A DNA stretch of 64,000 bases from Nodosilinea sp. P-1105 (GTDB lineage Bacteria; Cyanobacteriota; Cyanobacteriia; Phormidesmidales; Phormidesmidaceae): NCBI RefSeq assembly GCF_012911975.1, contig NZ_SMDQ01000001.1:155556-219555 (forward strand), given 5' to 3'. A program made the translations under genes and the position numbers. Below the pieces are notes generated by a model. That model saw only the letters and a list, made by a program, of their open reading frames with translations, ran no database searches and was not told the DNA's origin. Of this stretch, positions 8,628 to 17,409 are shown one piece after another. Numbering within the stretch: position 1 is the stretch's first letter; each line of letters opens with the position of its first letter.

Positions 8628-11600
8628 ATGAACCTCTCCGGCTGGTCTATCCGACGTCCCATTCCAATCATCGTCCTCTTTCTGGTGCTGACCCTGGCCG
8701 GGTTGGTGTCCTTTGGGCGGTTGGGCATCGACGAAAACCCGAACATTGAGTTTCCGGCCATTACTGTCACCGTCACCCAGACCGGGGCGGGGCCAGAGGA
8801 ACTAGAGAACCAGGTCACCCGGCCGATCGAAGATGCGGTGTCAGGGCTGGGGGACATTGACGAGATTCGCTCTACGGTGAGGGATGGGTCATCTACAACG
8901 GTGATTTCGTTCGTGCTGGGGACCAATGTGGACCGGGCCACCAACGATGTGCGGGACGCGGTCACTCGCATTCGCCAGGACTTGCCGGGGGGGATTCAAG
9001 AGCCGGTGATTCAGCGGCTGGAGTTTGGTGGCGGCGTGGTGATGACCTACGCTGTGAATTCCTCCCAGCGCTCTGTGGAGGAGCTCAGTGACCTGGTGGA
9101 TCGCACCATTAGCCAGGAAATTCTGACGGTACCGGGGGTAGCGCGGGTGGACCGGGTGGGGGGGGTTGACCCGGAAGTTCGCGTTGACCTGGACCCGGAG
9201 CAGCTGGACGCCCTGGGCATTACCGCCACCCAGGTGAATGATCAGATTCGTGCCCTCAACATCAATTTGCCCAGCGGGCGGGCCACCCTGGGGGGCCAAG
9301 AGCAGAGCTTTCGCACCCTGGGCAGTGCTGAGACCGTGGAAGCCCTGCAATCGGCAAGAGTCACCCTACCGAGTGGCACGACGGTTCCTATCACCAGTCT
9401 GGGGCAGGTTGACCTGGGCTATGCCGAGGCGCGCCAGGCCGCCCAGCTCAGCAATCAGCCGGTGGTGGCCTTTCAGATTTTCCGCAGCACGGGCAGCATT
9501 CTGGTGTCGGTGGAGGACGGAGTAATAGCGGCGGTAGAACGGCTGAATCAAACCCTGCCCGAGGACATCGATATCGAGCTGATCTTCACCCGGGCCACAG
9601 ACATTCGTGACTCCTACCAGGCCTCCATCAACGCTCTGATCCTGGGCTGTATCCTGGCGGTGGTGGTGGTGGGCTGCTTTCTGCGGGACTGGCGAGCGAC
9701 GCTAATTACGGCCACGGCGCTGCCCCTGTCGATTATCCCGACCTTTCTGGTGCTGCGCTGGTTTGACTACACCCTTAATAGCATGACCCTGCTGGCCCTG
9801 ACCCTGGCCGTAGGGAATTTGGTCGACGATGCGATCGTGGAAATTGAGAATGTGGAGCGCCACATTCGCATGGGTAAGCGGCCTTTCCAGGCGGCCCTGG
9901 ATTCCACGGCAGAGGTGGGCCTGGCGGTGTTGACCACCACCGCCACCATCGTGGCCGTGTTCTTGCCGGTAGCGTTTATGGGCGGGGTGCCGGGACAGTT
10001 CTTCCAACCCTTTGGGGTGACGGTGGCCACGGCGACGATTTTCTCTACGGTGGTGGCCCGACTGGTGACACCGATGATGGCTGCCTATTTGCTCAAATCT
10101 AAACCCCGCACCATCCAGGCCGGGGAATCAATGGAGGCCTTTAGCGGCAGACCAGGGCCGTACCGGGGTCTCCTGGGCTGGGCCTTGCGGCACCGGGGGC
10201 TGACCCTGGCGATCGCCCTGGTGTTCTTCATCGGCAGTCTGCGGCTGGTGCCCTTCATCCCCACTAACTTGTTTGACGCCAGCGATGCCGGTCTGTCCAC
10301 CATCACCGTGGAACTACCGCCCGGGGCTACCCTGGCCGATACCCAGCAGGTCACCACCCGGCTGACTGAAGAACTGCTGGCTAATCCGGCGGTGGATGCG
10401 GTGCTGGCTACAGAGGGTGGCGAGGACGGCGTTAACCGGGCCACGGTCTTCGCCCGTCTGTTGCCCCGCAATCAGCGGGATGTTTCCCAGAACCAGTTTG
10501 AGCAGCAGATTCGTCCTCTGTTTGCCGAAGTCCCTGGGGCTCGCATCACCTTCCAGAGCCAGGGGGCAGGGGGTGAAAGCCAGGACCTGACCGTGGTGCT
10601 GAAGAGTGATGACCCAGTGGCCCTGCGTCAGGTGTCGGACTCACTGACGCGGGAGATGCGGCAAGTTCCGGGGTTGGTGGATGTCAGCTCCACCGCCAGC
10701 CTGGTGCGGCCCGAGGTACAAATCGTGCCGGATATAGAGCGGGCAGCGGATTTGGGGGTGACCGTGCAGGCGATCGCCTCTACTGCTTCCCTGGCCACCC
10801 TGGGAGACAGCGATGCCAACCTGGCCGACTTTAACCTCGAAGACCGGCAAATCCCAATCCGGGTGCAAATCGACCCTGCTTTCCGCGACGACCCCACCCT
10901 GCTGGAGACCCTGCGGGTGCCCAGCCAGAATGGCCGCCTGGTGCCTTTGGCGGCCGTAGCTGACGTCCGCTTCGGCAGTGGCCCCGCCCAGATCGACCGC
11001 TTTGACCGGTCTCGCCAGGTCACTGTGGGGGGCAACCTGGTGGATATTACCCTGGGCCAGGCCATGGCCCTGGTGGATGACCTGCCCACCATGCAAAATC
11101 TGCCCGCCAGCGTTACCCAACAACCTGCCGGGGAAGCCGAGATCATGCGGGATATCTTTAGTCGCTTTGCCCTGGCCCTGGGCACAGCGGTGCTAATGAT
11201 CTTTGCGGTGCTGGTGCTGCTGTACAACAGTTTTATCTACCCGGTGGCGGTAATGGCGGCCCTGCCCCTATCTGTGGGCGGGGCGCTGATGGGTCTGCTG
11301 ATTTTCCAAAAGCCCCTGGGTCTGTTTGCCCTGATCGGCATTGTGCTGCTGATGGGCCTGGTGACCAAAAATGCGATTCTGCTGGTGGACTATGCCCTGA
11401 TGGCCAAGCAGCAGGGCAAATCCCGTAAGACAGCGGTGATGGAAGCTGGGGTGACCCGCCTGCGCCCGATTCTGATGACCTCCATTTCCACCATGGCCGG
11501 GATGGTGCCCATTGCCCTGGAACTGGGGGCCGGAGGGGAAACCCGCAGCCCCATGGCGATCGCGGTGATCGGCGGCTTTACCACTTCTACCCTGCTGACC

Positions 11601-11750
11601 CTGGTGGTGGTGCCGGTGCTATTTACGTATATTGACCGGGCCAATGGGGCGATCGCCAAGCTTTTCGATGGTCTGACCGGCCAAGATTCTGGCTCCCCCC
11701 CGCCGCCGCCCCCAGAGCCTGCGACGAAGGAATATACCCTGAGCAAATAG
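8628..11750 (+). CDS. RND multidrug-type efflux pump, inner-membrane subunit
   Basis: This 1040-residue HAE1/AcrB-type antiporter has twelve predicted membrane helices and two large periplasmic loops (about 35-330 and 555-865). The proton relay is intact: NLVDDAIVEIENVERH in helix 4 has the paired Asp residues, and VTKNAILLVDYA in helix 10 carries the partner Lys. N-terminal IRRPIPIIV is typical. The tail ends in a proline run (SPPPPPPEP). The adaptor gene lies upstream on the same strand across a repeat spacer, so the two probably act together; no TolC-like gene is nearby. The substrate is not predictable. Confidence 0.95.
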   Translation: MNLSGWSIRRPIPIIVLFLVLTLAGLVSFGRLGIDENPNIEFPAITVTVTQTGAGPEELENQVTRPIEDAVSGLGDIDEIRSTVRDGSSTTVISFVLGTNVDRATNDVRDAVTRIRQDLPGGIQEPVIQRLEFGGGVVMTYAVNSSQRSVEELSDLVDRTISQEILTVPGVARVDRVGGVDPEVRVDLDPEQLDALGITATQVNDQIRALNINLPSGRATLGGQEQSFRTLGSAETVEALQSARVTLPSGTTVPITSLGQVDLGYAEARQAAQLSNQPVVAFQIFRSTGSILVSVEDGVIAAVERLNQTLPEDIDIELIFTRATDIRDSYQASINALILGCILAVVVVGCFLRDWRATLITATALPLSIIPTFLVLRWFDYTLNSMTLLALTLAVGNLVDDAIVEIENVERHIRMGKRPFQAALDSTAEVGLAVLTTTATIVAVFLPVAFMGGVPGQFFQPFGVTVATATIFSTVVARLVTPMMAAYLLKSKPRTIQAGESMEAFSGRPGPYRGLLGWALRHRGLTLAIALVFFIGSLRLVPFIPTNLFDASDAGLSTITVELPPGATLADTQQVTTRLTEELLANPAVDAVLATEGGEDGVNRATVFARLLPRNQRDVSQNQFEQQIRPLFAEVPGARITFQSQGAGGESQDLTVVLKSDDPVALRQVSDSLTREMRQVPGLVDVSSTASLVRPEVQIVPDIERAADLGVTVQAIASTASLATLGDSDANLADFNLEDRQIPIRVQIDPAFRDDPTLLETLRVPSQNGRLVPLAAVADVRFGSGPAQIDRFDRSRQVTVGGNLVDITLGQAMALVDDLPTMQNLPASVTQQPAGEAEIMRDIFSRFALALGTAVLMIFAVLVLLYNSFIYPVAVMAALPLSVGGALMGLLIFQKPLGLFALIGIVLLMGLVTKNAILLVDYALMAKQQGKSRKTAVMEAGVTRLRPILMTSISTMAGMVPIALELGAGGETRSPMAIAVIGGFTTSTLLTLVVVPVLFTYIDRANGAIAKLFDGLTGQDSGSPPPPPPEPATKEYTLSK

Positions 11751-11855
11751 CGGCCCAGGCCGTATAATGGGGAAGCGAGTTTTGAGTACTGAGTTTTGAG
11801 TTCGGGCGGCAATCCTAATTCAAAACTTAAAATTTACAGCTCAAAATTTCTCCCT

Positions 11856-11927
11856 GCGGGTGTAGTTCAGTGGTAGAACGTCAGCTTCCCAAGCTGAATG
11901 TCGTGAGTTCGAGTCTCATCACCCGCT
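11856..11927 (+). tRNA. tRNA-Gly(CCC)
   Basis: A 72-nt cloverleaf. The acceptor GCGGGTG pairs with CACCCGC, with T as discriminator. The D arm contains TTCAGTGGTAGAA. The anticodon stem TCAGC/GCTGA encloses the loop TTCCCAA with anticodon CCC. The T arm reads GAGTTCGAGTCTC, slightly imperfect. CCA is not encoded. An integrase relic begins about 195 bp downstream, a common relationship for tRNA-targeting elements. Confidence 0.95.
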
Positions 11928-11935
11928 TTAATCTG

Positions 11936-11969
11936 AAGAGCCCTGGAAACATTTGTTTCCAGGGCTCTT
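11936..11969 (+). terminator. Strong hairpin terminator after tRNA-Gly
   Basis: AAGAGCCCTGGAAAC and GTTTCCAGGGCTCTT form a perfect 15-bp stem around a 4-nt loop (attt), nine bases after the tRNA. The stem is longer than most intrinsic terminators and the following T-run is weak, so it may also serve 3' processing. Confidence 0.8.
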
Positions 11970-12121
11970 AAAGTTCTTGATGGAACTCGTCAACCCTCAA
12001 AATCGTCGAAAATTGGGGTAAGCGTTAGGTCATTTTGCACCACTTTAAGCCCATTATTGGGGTAAGTTTGGGGTAGAGTCGAGATGGCCAAAAGCAGTAC
12101 ACATGCATTAATTTTGCGGAG

Positions 12122-12460
12122 ATGCCCATGACTAGCTCCCCTAAGAAACGCAAAGCATCCAAAAGCATCCAAGGGAACCGTTCAGGTCAAGTCGTCAAAT
12201 AACCGCTTGCAACTGGTTTCCTCCTATGGCGGGCAGCGTCACTACCTAAGCCTTGAGCTGCCTGACACGGTCATTAATCGAAGGATTGTCGAGGCCAAGG
12301 CAAAGCTTATAGAAGCTGATATGGCTTTCGATAGGTTGAATCCGTATCCGTTTCTTGGTGTGGCTGGCAAGCTCAAAAAACCTAAGTCAGTAGCGACAGA
12401 TGGACTGAATGACATCAATCCGTTTTCGTTACAGGAGCGAGATGCCATTATTCAAGCTCT
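12122..12460 (+). pseudogene. Degenerate tyrosine-type integrase (arm-binding domain plus fragment)
   Basis: The start reads MPMTSSPKKRKAS and then loses frame. In the next frame GTVQVKSSNNRLQL, SYGGQRHYLSLELPDT and EAKAKLIEADMAFDR match the N-terminal arm DNA-binding domain of cyanobacterial site-specific integrases. The frame break coincides with an exact 10-bp tandem duplication (AAAGCATCCA at 12152-12161 and 12162-12171). Removing one copy restores KKRKASKGTVQVK. After residue DR the sequence jumps to NPYPFLG...DINPFSLQERDAIIQA, which resembles a later part of the integrase, so an internal deletion is likely. The catalytic domain is gone, replaced by IS630 sequence. It lies just downstream of tRNA-Gly, its probable former target. 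Confidence 0.75.
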
Positions 12461-13046
12461 GGAGCGAACCATGCCCAATCTGGAGATGAATCCAGGGCGC
12501 TGTGAAAAGGTCGAGTTTGAGTACATCCGTCATGGCACCCAGACCTTAATTGCCTTGCTGAATGTCGCGACCGAACAGATCGACCAGGCCAGCGTCGGGG
12601 ATGCCCGGACGGAGGCTGATTTAGATGTTCATCTCAAAGCCCTCCTTGGCCCAGCACCCACCGCCCCAAAAATTCACCTCGTGATGGATTGTCTCAACAC
12701 CCATCAATCCGAGTCCTTGGTGCGCTTAGTCGCTGAACTTGAACCTGAGCCCATTGAGCTAGGCGAAAAGGGTAAATCGGGCATCCTGGCCTCAATGGCC
12801 ACTCGCTCGGATTTCTTGCAAGACCCCTCCCATCGGCTGGTCGTGCATTTCACCCCTAAACAGTGCTCCTGGCTCAATCAAATCGAAGTCTGGTTCAGCA
12901 TCCTGGTGCACAAACTCCTACGCCGCTCTAGCTTCACCAGTCAGGCTGACCTCAAAGCCAAGATCCTCGCCTTCGTAGACTACTTTAATCGCACCTTGGC
13001 CAAGCCCTTCAAGTGGAATTATACCGGTAAGCCCTTAGTCTCGTGA
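12449..13046 (+). pseudogene. IS630-family transposase, 3' remnant fused in frame to integrase debris
   Basis: From about IQALERTMP onward the protein matches IS630/DDE transposases: VEFEYIRHGTQTLIA, then LVMDCLNTHQSES (second catalytic Asp), then CSWLNQIEVWFSIL (catalytic Glu), and a normal C-terminus. The N-terminal half and the first catalytic Asp, which precedes GIQALER in complete members, are missing. It is therefore inactive. The fusion with upstream integrase sequence is in frame and occurs where both proteins share an IQA-like stretch. The reading frame stays open for about 279 residues from 12207. Confidence 0.85.
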
Positions 13047-13078
13047 ATGATAGACTCATTTCTGCCTTAGAGTACTAG
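13040..13078 (+). mobile_element. Right terminal end of the IS630 remnant (…CTGCCT…AGTACTAG)
   Basis: Just after the transposase stop is ACTCATTTCTGCCTTAGAG followed by TACTAG. Closely related ends occur on the MITE-like elements at 27574, 33533 and, inverted, 34106. This ties those short elements to the IS630 family. No matching left end is visible near 12450. Confidence 0.65.
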
Positions 13079-13361
13079 TCATGGAAATGACATGGGCTTG
13101 ACATGATTTTGTCAACTGAATTGACTAATATATATTGGACAAATTTCGCAATCACTAAACCCATGGGTTAGTTAATAGCTTTTACGAAGCAGTGGATCCT
13201 CAATGGTAGCAGTCTAATGTTAACCTGGTTGAGTACTCAGGCGCTGGGTGTTTTAACCAAGACACTTGCCCTGAGATAGATATTTACTGCTCTGAAATCG
13301 CCTAGAGTAGGTACGCGAAAGCTTGTTTTGTGATGTCAGATGACGTATTGGAGTATTCAAA

Positions 13362-13538
13362 ATGCGAATGAAGCTTTGGGCTACATTGCCTGTTTTAATT
13401 AGTCTGTCTGTGCTTGGGGTAGCTTGTGATGGTGGTGGCGACATGGCTCCCCCTCCGGAAGAAGCACCCCCGACTGAGCCGATGGAAACCCCTGAAGACC
13501 CAGCTGACCCGGCTGACCCAGGCGGCGAAACCCCATAG
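13362..13538 (+). CDS. Small Pro/Glu-rich lipoprotein, 58 residues
   Basis: A short frame starts MRMKLWATLPVLISLSVLGV and continues ACDGGGD. It has a classic lipoprotein signal: two basic residues, a hydrophobic stretch and the lipobox LGVAC with Cys22. The mature part is a flexible acidic, proline-rich tail with PADPADPGGE-type repeats and no folded domain. It stands alone, about 280 bp past the IS630 remnant and convergent with the cupredoxin gene. Function unknown. The clean lipobox and normal codon use support a real gene. Confidence 0.7.
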   Translation: MRMKLWATLPVLISLSVLGVACDGGGDMAPPPEEAPPTEPMETPEDPADPADPGGETP

Positions 13539-13660
13539 GTAGCAGATAGACCGGTGAATAGATTCGGTGCATTTGGCTAGTCGTGGTAGATCTACCTGAG
13601 ACAACAGCCAAATGTACCGGTCATAGTGTCTACACTGAGCCGATTGAAGTACCTGACCAG

Positions 13661-14152
13661 TTACCCTTGAATGGTAATCTGGCCGGTCATACCGGCTTCG
13701 GCATGGCCAGGAATTGTACAACGTAAGTCATATTGGCCAGGTCTTTGGGGAACAAATACCCATTCTGCCCTAGCCCCAGGCTTCAGTTCCAGTTCGTGGA
13801 TGGCCCCTTTAACTTCGACCCCAGCCGCCTCAACTTTTTGGGTCCAAATGCCGTCAGCAAAATCTTTAGCGGTAAAGTAATGCTTTTGATCGCTCGGGTT
13901 ATCTAGCACCAACTTGTAGCGCTGCCCTGTTGTAAAGTCGAACTGGTTGGGCTGAAAGACGAGCTGGCCGTCGGCAGCCCCTAAGTGAACCAAGACGGTT
14001 TCGGCGGGGGCTGAGGCCGCGATCGCCATTCCACCCCACCCTAACCATCCCATCCAGACCACCAAACTGAGACTTAGGCCTAGGACCCAAAGGGGGCGGA
14101 GGATGTCTCTGAGAGTCAGCATGGCTATCCGTACCGTGTATTTTAATGGCAT
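13661..14152 (-). CDS. Exported cupredoxin-domain protein
   Basis: The 163-residue precursor has an N-terminal membrane/signal segment (about 22-46, ending MAIAASAPA) and a cupredoxin-like beta domain. Type-1 copper ligands are present: His in QKHYF, Cys in YDLRCTIPGH, His four residues on, and Met in HAEAGM. The protein is probably a periplasmic or lumenal blue-copper electron carrier or copper-binding protein, more divergent than plastocyanin. Its stop lies 14 bp beyond the next gene on the minus strand (start 14636), so it may share that transcript. Confidence 0.85.
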   Translation of the reverse strand: MPLKYTVRIAMLTLRDILRPLWVLGLSLSLVVWMGWLGWGGMAIAASAPAETVLVHLGAADGQLVFQPNQFDFTTGQRYKLVLDNPSDQKHYFTAKDFADGIWTQKVEAAGVEVKGAIHELELKPGARAEWVFVPQRPGQYDLRCTIPGHAEAGMTGQITIQG

Positions 14153-14165
14153 TTAATCGGAAAGC

Positions 14166-14636
14166 TTAATCTAAAAAATTGCGATCGTCATCCAGGCAAG
14201 CATCCCAACTGGCCGATAGCACGTCAACGACCATGGCCTCAAAGGCCGCAGTATTAGCAGTGCGGGTTAAATGATCTTTCATCGGGTTTGACATGGGGAT
14301 CAAACGCAACCGTCGATTATCTTGTACCAGGTCAAAATAACTCTGATCAGCACCAGCTTTGCCAATTTCTAGAAAATCAAAGCTGTAAACGTTGATATAA
14401 AGGGTATGATTGGCGACGAGCGTAGCCTGCTGGCTGTCAGCAAACACCTCCATAACCAGCCCCTGGCCCTCAGCCATTACCCTATCGTCCTGTAAATGAC
14501 GGTAGCTTACCTGGCTCAGGTCTTGCAGTAGTCTCAGCATGTCGTTTTTATTAACGACGACGCCAGTATCTACTAGACAAGGGGCCGGCATGCTCAAGTC
14601 ACTAACACGCTCGTGATTCATGGTGTTTTTAACCAC
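14166..14636 (-). CDS. Conserved-looking hypothetical protein, 156 residues
   Basis: I do not recognise this family. It is soluble and slightly acidic, without membrane segments or Cys clusters. It has mixed alpha/beta character with a DNRRLRLIPMSNP segment in the middle and an acidic C-terminus (CLDDDRNFLD). The codon pattern resembles its neighbours. A start at the internal MNHERVSDL (14621) is equally plausible. It lies 13 bp upstream of the cupredoxin gene and may be cotranscribed with it. No function is proposed. Confidence 0.65.
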   Translation of the reverse strand: MVKNTMNHERVSDLSMPAPCLVDTGVVVNKNDMLRLLQDLSQVSYRHLQDDRVMAEGQGLVMEVFADSQQATLVANHTLYINVYSFDFLEIGKAGADQSYFDLVQDNRRLRLIPMSNPMKDHLTRTANTAAFEAMVVDVLSASWDACLDDDRNFLD

Positions 14637-14850
14637 GCTACGTCAGCTCAATAAGCCGGGCTGATAACCATTTTGTTGGTCACTTTTGTCCGTGCTGCTC
14701 TATATCCACGATACTCGATCTCGTAGGGAATGATCCGTTCAGGATTGACCTGGTTGTTCTGTAAAGTGGGTCTATTTGTGGCAAATCCTCTCGGCATAAG
14801 CCTTTTGACCCAGAAATTCAAATCTGCGGAATTTCTCTAAGAGGTATTGT

Positions 14851-15699
14851 ATGGCTGACCAGTCACCCTCAGAGTCGGGGGCACGGGCAACTTCGGATGG
14901 AGCGGCTATGGAACGACCACCTCAGCCCCCAAGACCTAGCCTGGGGGCTCGGTTGGGGGGAGCCATTTTGTTCTACACCCGTTTACCGCTGCCCCGCTGG
15001 TGGCCGCCACAGTTTGAGGGAATTGCCGCGTTAGCGCCGACCGTGGGGTTAGGGCTGGGGGCATGTCTGGCCCTAGGGATTGTGGGGTTGGCCGGCTTAG
15101 GGATGCCGAGCCTAACCCGCAGTGCACTGGTGGTGGGGCTATGGCTGTGGCTGACTGCTGGGCTACACTTGGATGGTGCCATGGATACCGCAGATGGCCT
15201 GGCTGTTCTTGACCCCCGGCGACGGCTGACGGTGATGGCTGACAGTCATACGGGGGCCTTTGGGGTGATGGTGGCGATCGCTATTTTGGGCTTAAAGACA
15301 GTTGCCCTGGCAGAGCTCGATCAGGCAGGGCCATGGTTGTTGGTGGCGGCGCCCCTGTGGGGGCGCTGGGGGCAGTTGCTAGCGATCGCCCGTTACCCCT
15401 ATCTCAAAGCCCAAGGCAAGGGCGCCCTACACCGCCAGTTCCTGCGCCTACCGCACGACCTATGGCTAGGAACACTGCCCCTGTTAGGGTTTTATGGGCT
15501 GTGGTTCGGTAGCTGGGCCCTGGGGTACCCTGTCGCCAGCCTTTCCCTGGGGCTGGTCAGCTTCGGGGGCGGCGCTGGGCTAGCCTGGTTGACTGGATAC
15601 TGGCTCTACCGTCGTCTGGGGGGCCATACCGGTGACACCTACGGGGCCGTGGTGGAGTGGACCGAGGCCCTGGTGCTGGGTTTGGCCACGGTTCTGTAG
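14851..15699 (+). CDS. cobS: Adenosylcobinamide-GDP ribazoletransferase CobS
   Basis: CobS joins adenosylcobinamide-GDP to alpha-ribazole in the last steps of (pseudo)cobalamin synthesis at the inner membrane. The 282-residue protein has an N-terminal hydrophilic tail of about 32 residues, then multiple membrane helices. The family signature GLHLDGAMDTADGL and the DSHTGAFG motif, with acidic residues for metal/nucleotide binding, are intact. FYTRLPLP near residue 41 is also typical. No other cob gene lies nearby, and I saw no cobalamin riboswitch box in the 210-bp leader. Confidence 0.95.
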   Translation: MADQSPSESGARATSDGAAMERPPQPPRPSLGARLGGAILFYTRLPLPRWWPPQFEGIAALAPTVGLGLGACLALGIVGLAGLGMPSLTRSALVVGLWLWLTAGLHLDGAMDTADGLAVLDPRRRLTVMADSHTGAFGVMVAIAILGLKTVALAELDQAGPWLLVAAPLWGRWGQLLAIARYPYLKAQGKGALHRQFLRLPHDLWLGTLPLLGFYGLWFGSWALGYPVASLSLGLVSFGGGAGLAWLTGYWLYRRLGGHTGDTYGAVVEWTEALVLGLATVL

Positions 15700-15732
15700 C
15701 TTATGGCTTAGTCAACAAAGGGTGAACGGTCT

Positions 15733-15779
15733 ACGGTGAGCAGTCAACGGCTCACCTTAAACCGTTTACCGCTCACCGT
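15733..15779. terminator. Inverted repeat between convergent genes, possible bidirectional terminator
   Basis: ACGGTGAGC at 15733 pairs exactly with GCTCACCGT at 15771 across a 29-bp spacer, flanked by further matching AGGGT/ACCCT bases. It sits between convergent cobS and the zinc-ribbon gene. No clear T-run is seen, so the terminator role is inferred from position. Confidence 0.5.
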
Positions 15780-15832
15780 GAACCCTGCCAGTCCGACATC
15801 TTTAACTTGCTTGATAGAAACTTGATAGACCA

Positions 15833-16192
15833 CTAATTGCCGAGCAACACGAGGGCTAAACTGACCAGCAGCAACCCTGCCAACGCCACCGCCCCCCGGT
15901 GACGGCGCAACCATTCACTGACCTGTTGCCCTAGGGGTAGCGGGGGGAGCTCAGCCTCTAAGTCAGCATTCTGTGACCGGTAAAGGGTGCAGGTTTGGGC
16001 ATGGGGCCGCTGGGGAAAGTTGCAGGTGTCATCGGCATCATAGCGACAGGTGGCACAGAGGGACTGACTGTCGCGATCGCTGCGATGAAGGGGAATACCA
16101 GGATGTCCATGGGCTTTGAAGGTGAGCCCACAACTAGGGCACTGAATGGTTGTTGATTCGATCGCCGTTTGACAGCGGGGGCACGATGGCAT
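15833..16192 (-). CDS. Zinc-ribbon membrane-tail protein
   Basis: A 119-residue protein opens with a zinc ribbon (CPRCQTAIESTTIQCPSCG), then a second Cys-rich stretch (CATCRYDADDTC and a later Cys). It ends in a single hydrophobic helix (GAVALAGLLLVSLALVLLG). The layout suggests a tail-anchored inner-membrane protein with a cytosolic metal-binding head. Such proteins are common in cyanobacteria and mostly uncharacterised. It is convergent with cobS. Confidence 0.75.
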   Translation of the reverse strand: MPSCPRCQTAIESTTIQCPSCGLTFKAHGHPGIPLHRSDRDSQSLCATCRYDADDTCNFPQRPHAQTCTLYRSQNADLEAELPPLPLGQQVSEWLRRHRGAVALAGLLLVSLALVLLGN

Positions 16193-16525
16193 AGCACAAT
16201 CTTCAGCAAAGGCAAGGAATTCGGTATAAGCGGGCGTTAACGTCAGCTCTCCCTTAGCCCTAGGGTAAACAAAAGCGGCATAGGATGGTTACCCTATACC
16301 GCTGTATCGTATAGCTGAGCTATATAACTGCTATACCACCGCGATTATTCTGTTGTACCAGCCTGCGATACCAGTACGTGGTGCCAGTTCGTTGCGCTAG
16401 TACCCTGGAGCATAAATTGCCCAACCTTTCTGGGTACCTAGCACCTGGAGTCTGACACCCTGATACCCTCAGTAACGGCGACGATAGTTCTGCCAGACCG
16501 CACTAGGTGATCGGCAATGAACAGT

Positions 16526-16846
16526 CTACCAGCGAGAAAACTCCCGACTGCCTCCATCGCGACTGCCCCCAAAACTGCCTCGGGAGCCACCAGAGCCGCG
16601 CTTTTCTTTGGGGCGAGCCTTGTTAACCCGTAGCTCGCGGCCCATCCACTCAGCTCCGTCGAGCGCCTCAATGGCAGCGTCCTCGTCGGCTTCTTTCTCC
16701 ATTTCGACAAAGGCAAATCCACGGGGACGACCGGTTTCTCGGTCGGTGGGTACTGTCACCCGGCTCACAGCCCCATACTCAGAGAAGACTTCGGTAATAT
16801 CCCCTTCTGTAGCACTGTAGGCTAAGTTCCCTACATAAATCGACAT
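16526..16846 (-). CDS. RRM-type RNA-binding protein, glycine-rich tail (Rbp family)
   Basis: A single RNA-recognition motif fills residues 1-80: RNP2 is IYVGNLAY and RNP1 is RGFAFVEM. A Gly/Ser/Arg tail (GSGGSRGSFGGSRDGG) follows, ending in the FSRW-like terminus seen in cyanobacterial Rbp proteins. At 106 residues it is a typical type I Rbp. Family members bind RNA, are often cold-induced, and affect mRNA localisation or stability. The 200-bp AT-rich leader upstream would be the 5' UTR of a cold-regulated gene, but I saw no specific element. Confidence 0.92.
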   Translation of the reverse strand: MSIYVGNLAYSATEGDITEVFSEYGAVSRVTVPTDRETGRPRGFAFVEMEKEADEDAAIEALDGAEWMGRELRVNKARPKEKRGSGGSRGSFGGSRDGGSREFSRW

Positions 16847-17058
16847 GGTACATCAACTCCAAATTAGACATGAAATGTAGACAAGTTCGATTCGGAGTGG
16901 TACACATCGATGACCCGTCGATTAACCGGGGGCTGAGATCAGACTGTGATTAACCAGTCTACCGAAAGCAAAACATGTTACCCGCTTACTCTAGCACAAG
17001 CATTCTAGACAGACATACTTCTGTAACACAGTGTCAGCAAGAGTTATAGGCCCTAGCC

Positions 17059-17358
17059 CTAGCGTCTGCCATAGAATGAAACCTCTACATCAGCGCACCA
17101 ACCGGCTGCCATGTTTTCGTAGAGGAAAACCCGCTCCACGCGATAATAGACCCCGTCTCGAAAGACACAGTCACCAATCCGGGGAATAATCGGGTAGGTG
17201 GCAAACCAAAGCGCGTCTTTAATCGGGGCACTGGGGCTATTGCTCCGGGCCGCCAGATAAAAGACCTGGACTTTGTATCCCTTGCCTGCCGATACACTAG
17301 CCGTTGTACTGTCGCTGGGCTTGCTGCTCCCTTTGCTGGAAGATTTCTTGGTCGCCAC
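17059..17358 (-). CDS. Hypothetical protein with Ser/Lys-rich N-terminus
   Basis: The conserved-looking part reads GYKVQVFYLAARSNSPSAP, then ATYPIIPRIGDCVFRDG and a C-terminal EVSFYGRR. I chose GTG at 17358 (VATKKSSSKG...), giving 99 residues; a TTG at 17406 would extend it to 115. The first 25 residues are basic and low complexity. The compact beta-rich core is reminiscent of small SH3-like folds, but no family is recognised. It lies about 50 bp downstream of cphA on the same strand and could be cotranscribed. Confidence 0.6.
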   Translation of the reverse strand: MATKKSSSKGSSKPSDSTTASVSAGKGYKVQVFYLAARSNSPSAPIKDALWFATYPIIPRIGDCVFRDGVYYRVERVFLYENMAAGWCADVEVSFYGRR

Positions 17359-17409
17359 GATCGCTGAGCCTGCTACAACTAGGTTGATCGATATAGTAGT
17401 CGACAAGCG

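Noticed and set aside
11928..13361. attR duplicate of the tRNA-Gly 3' end
   Set aside because: No second copy of the tRNA 3' sequence was found downstream in the window.
14637..14850. Cobalamin riboswitch before cobS
   Set aside because: No B12-box-like sequence or convincing core fold could be found by eye.
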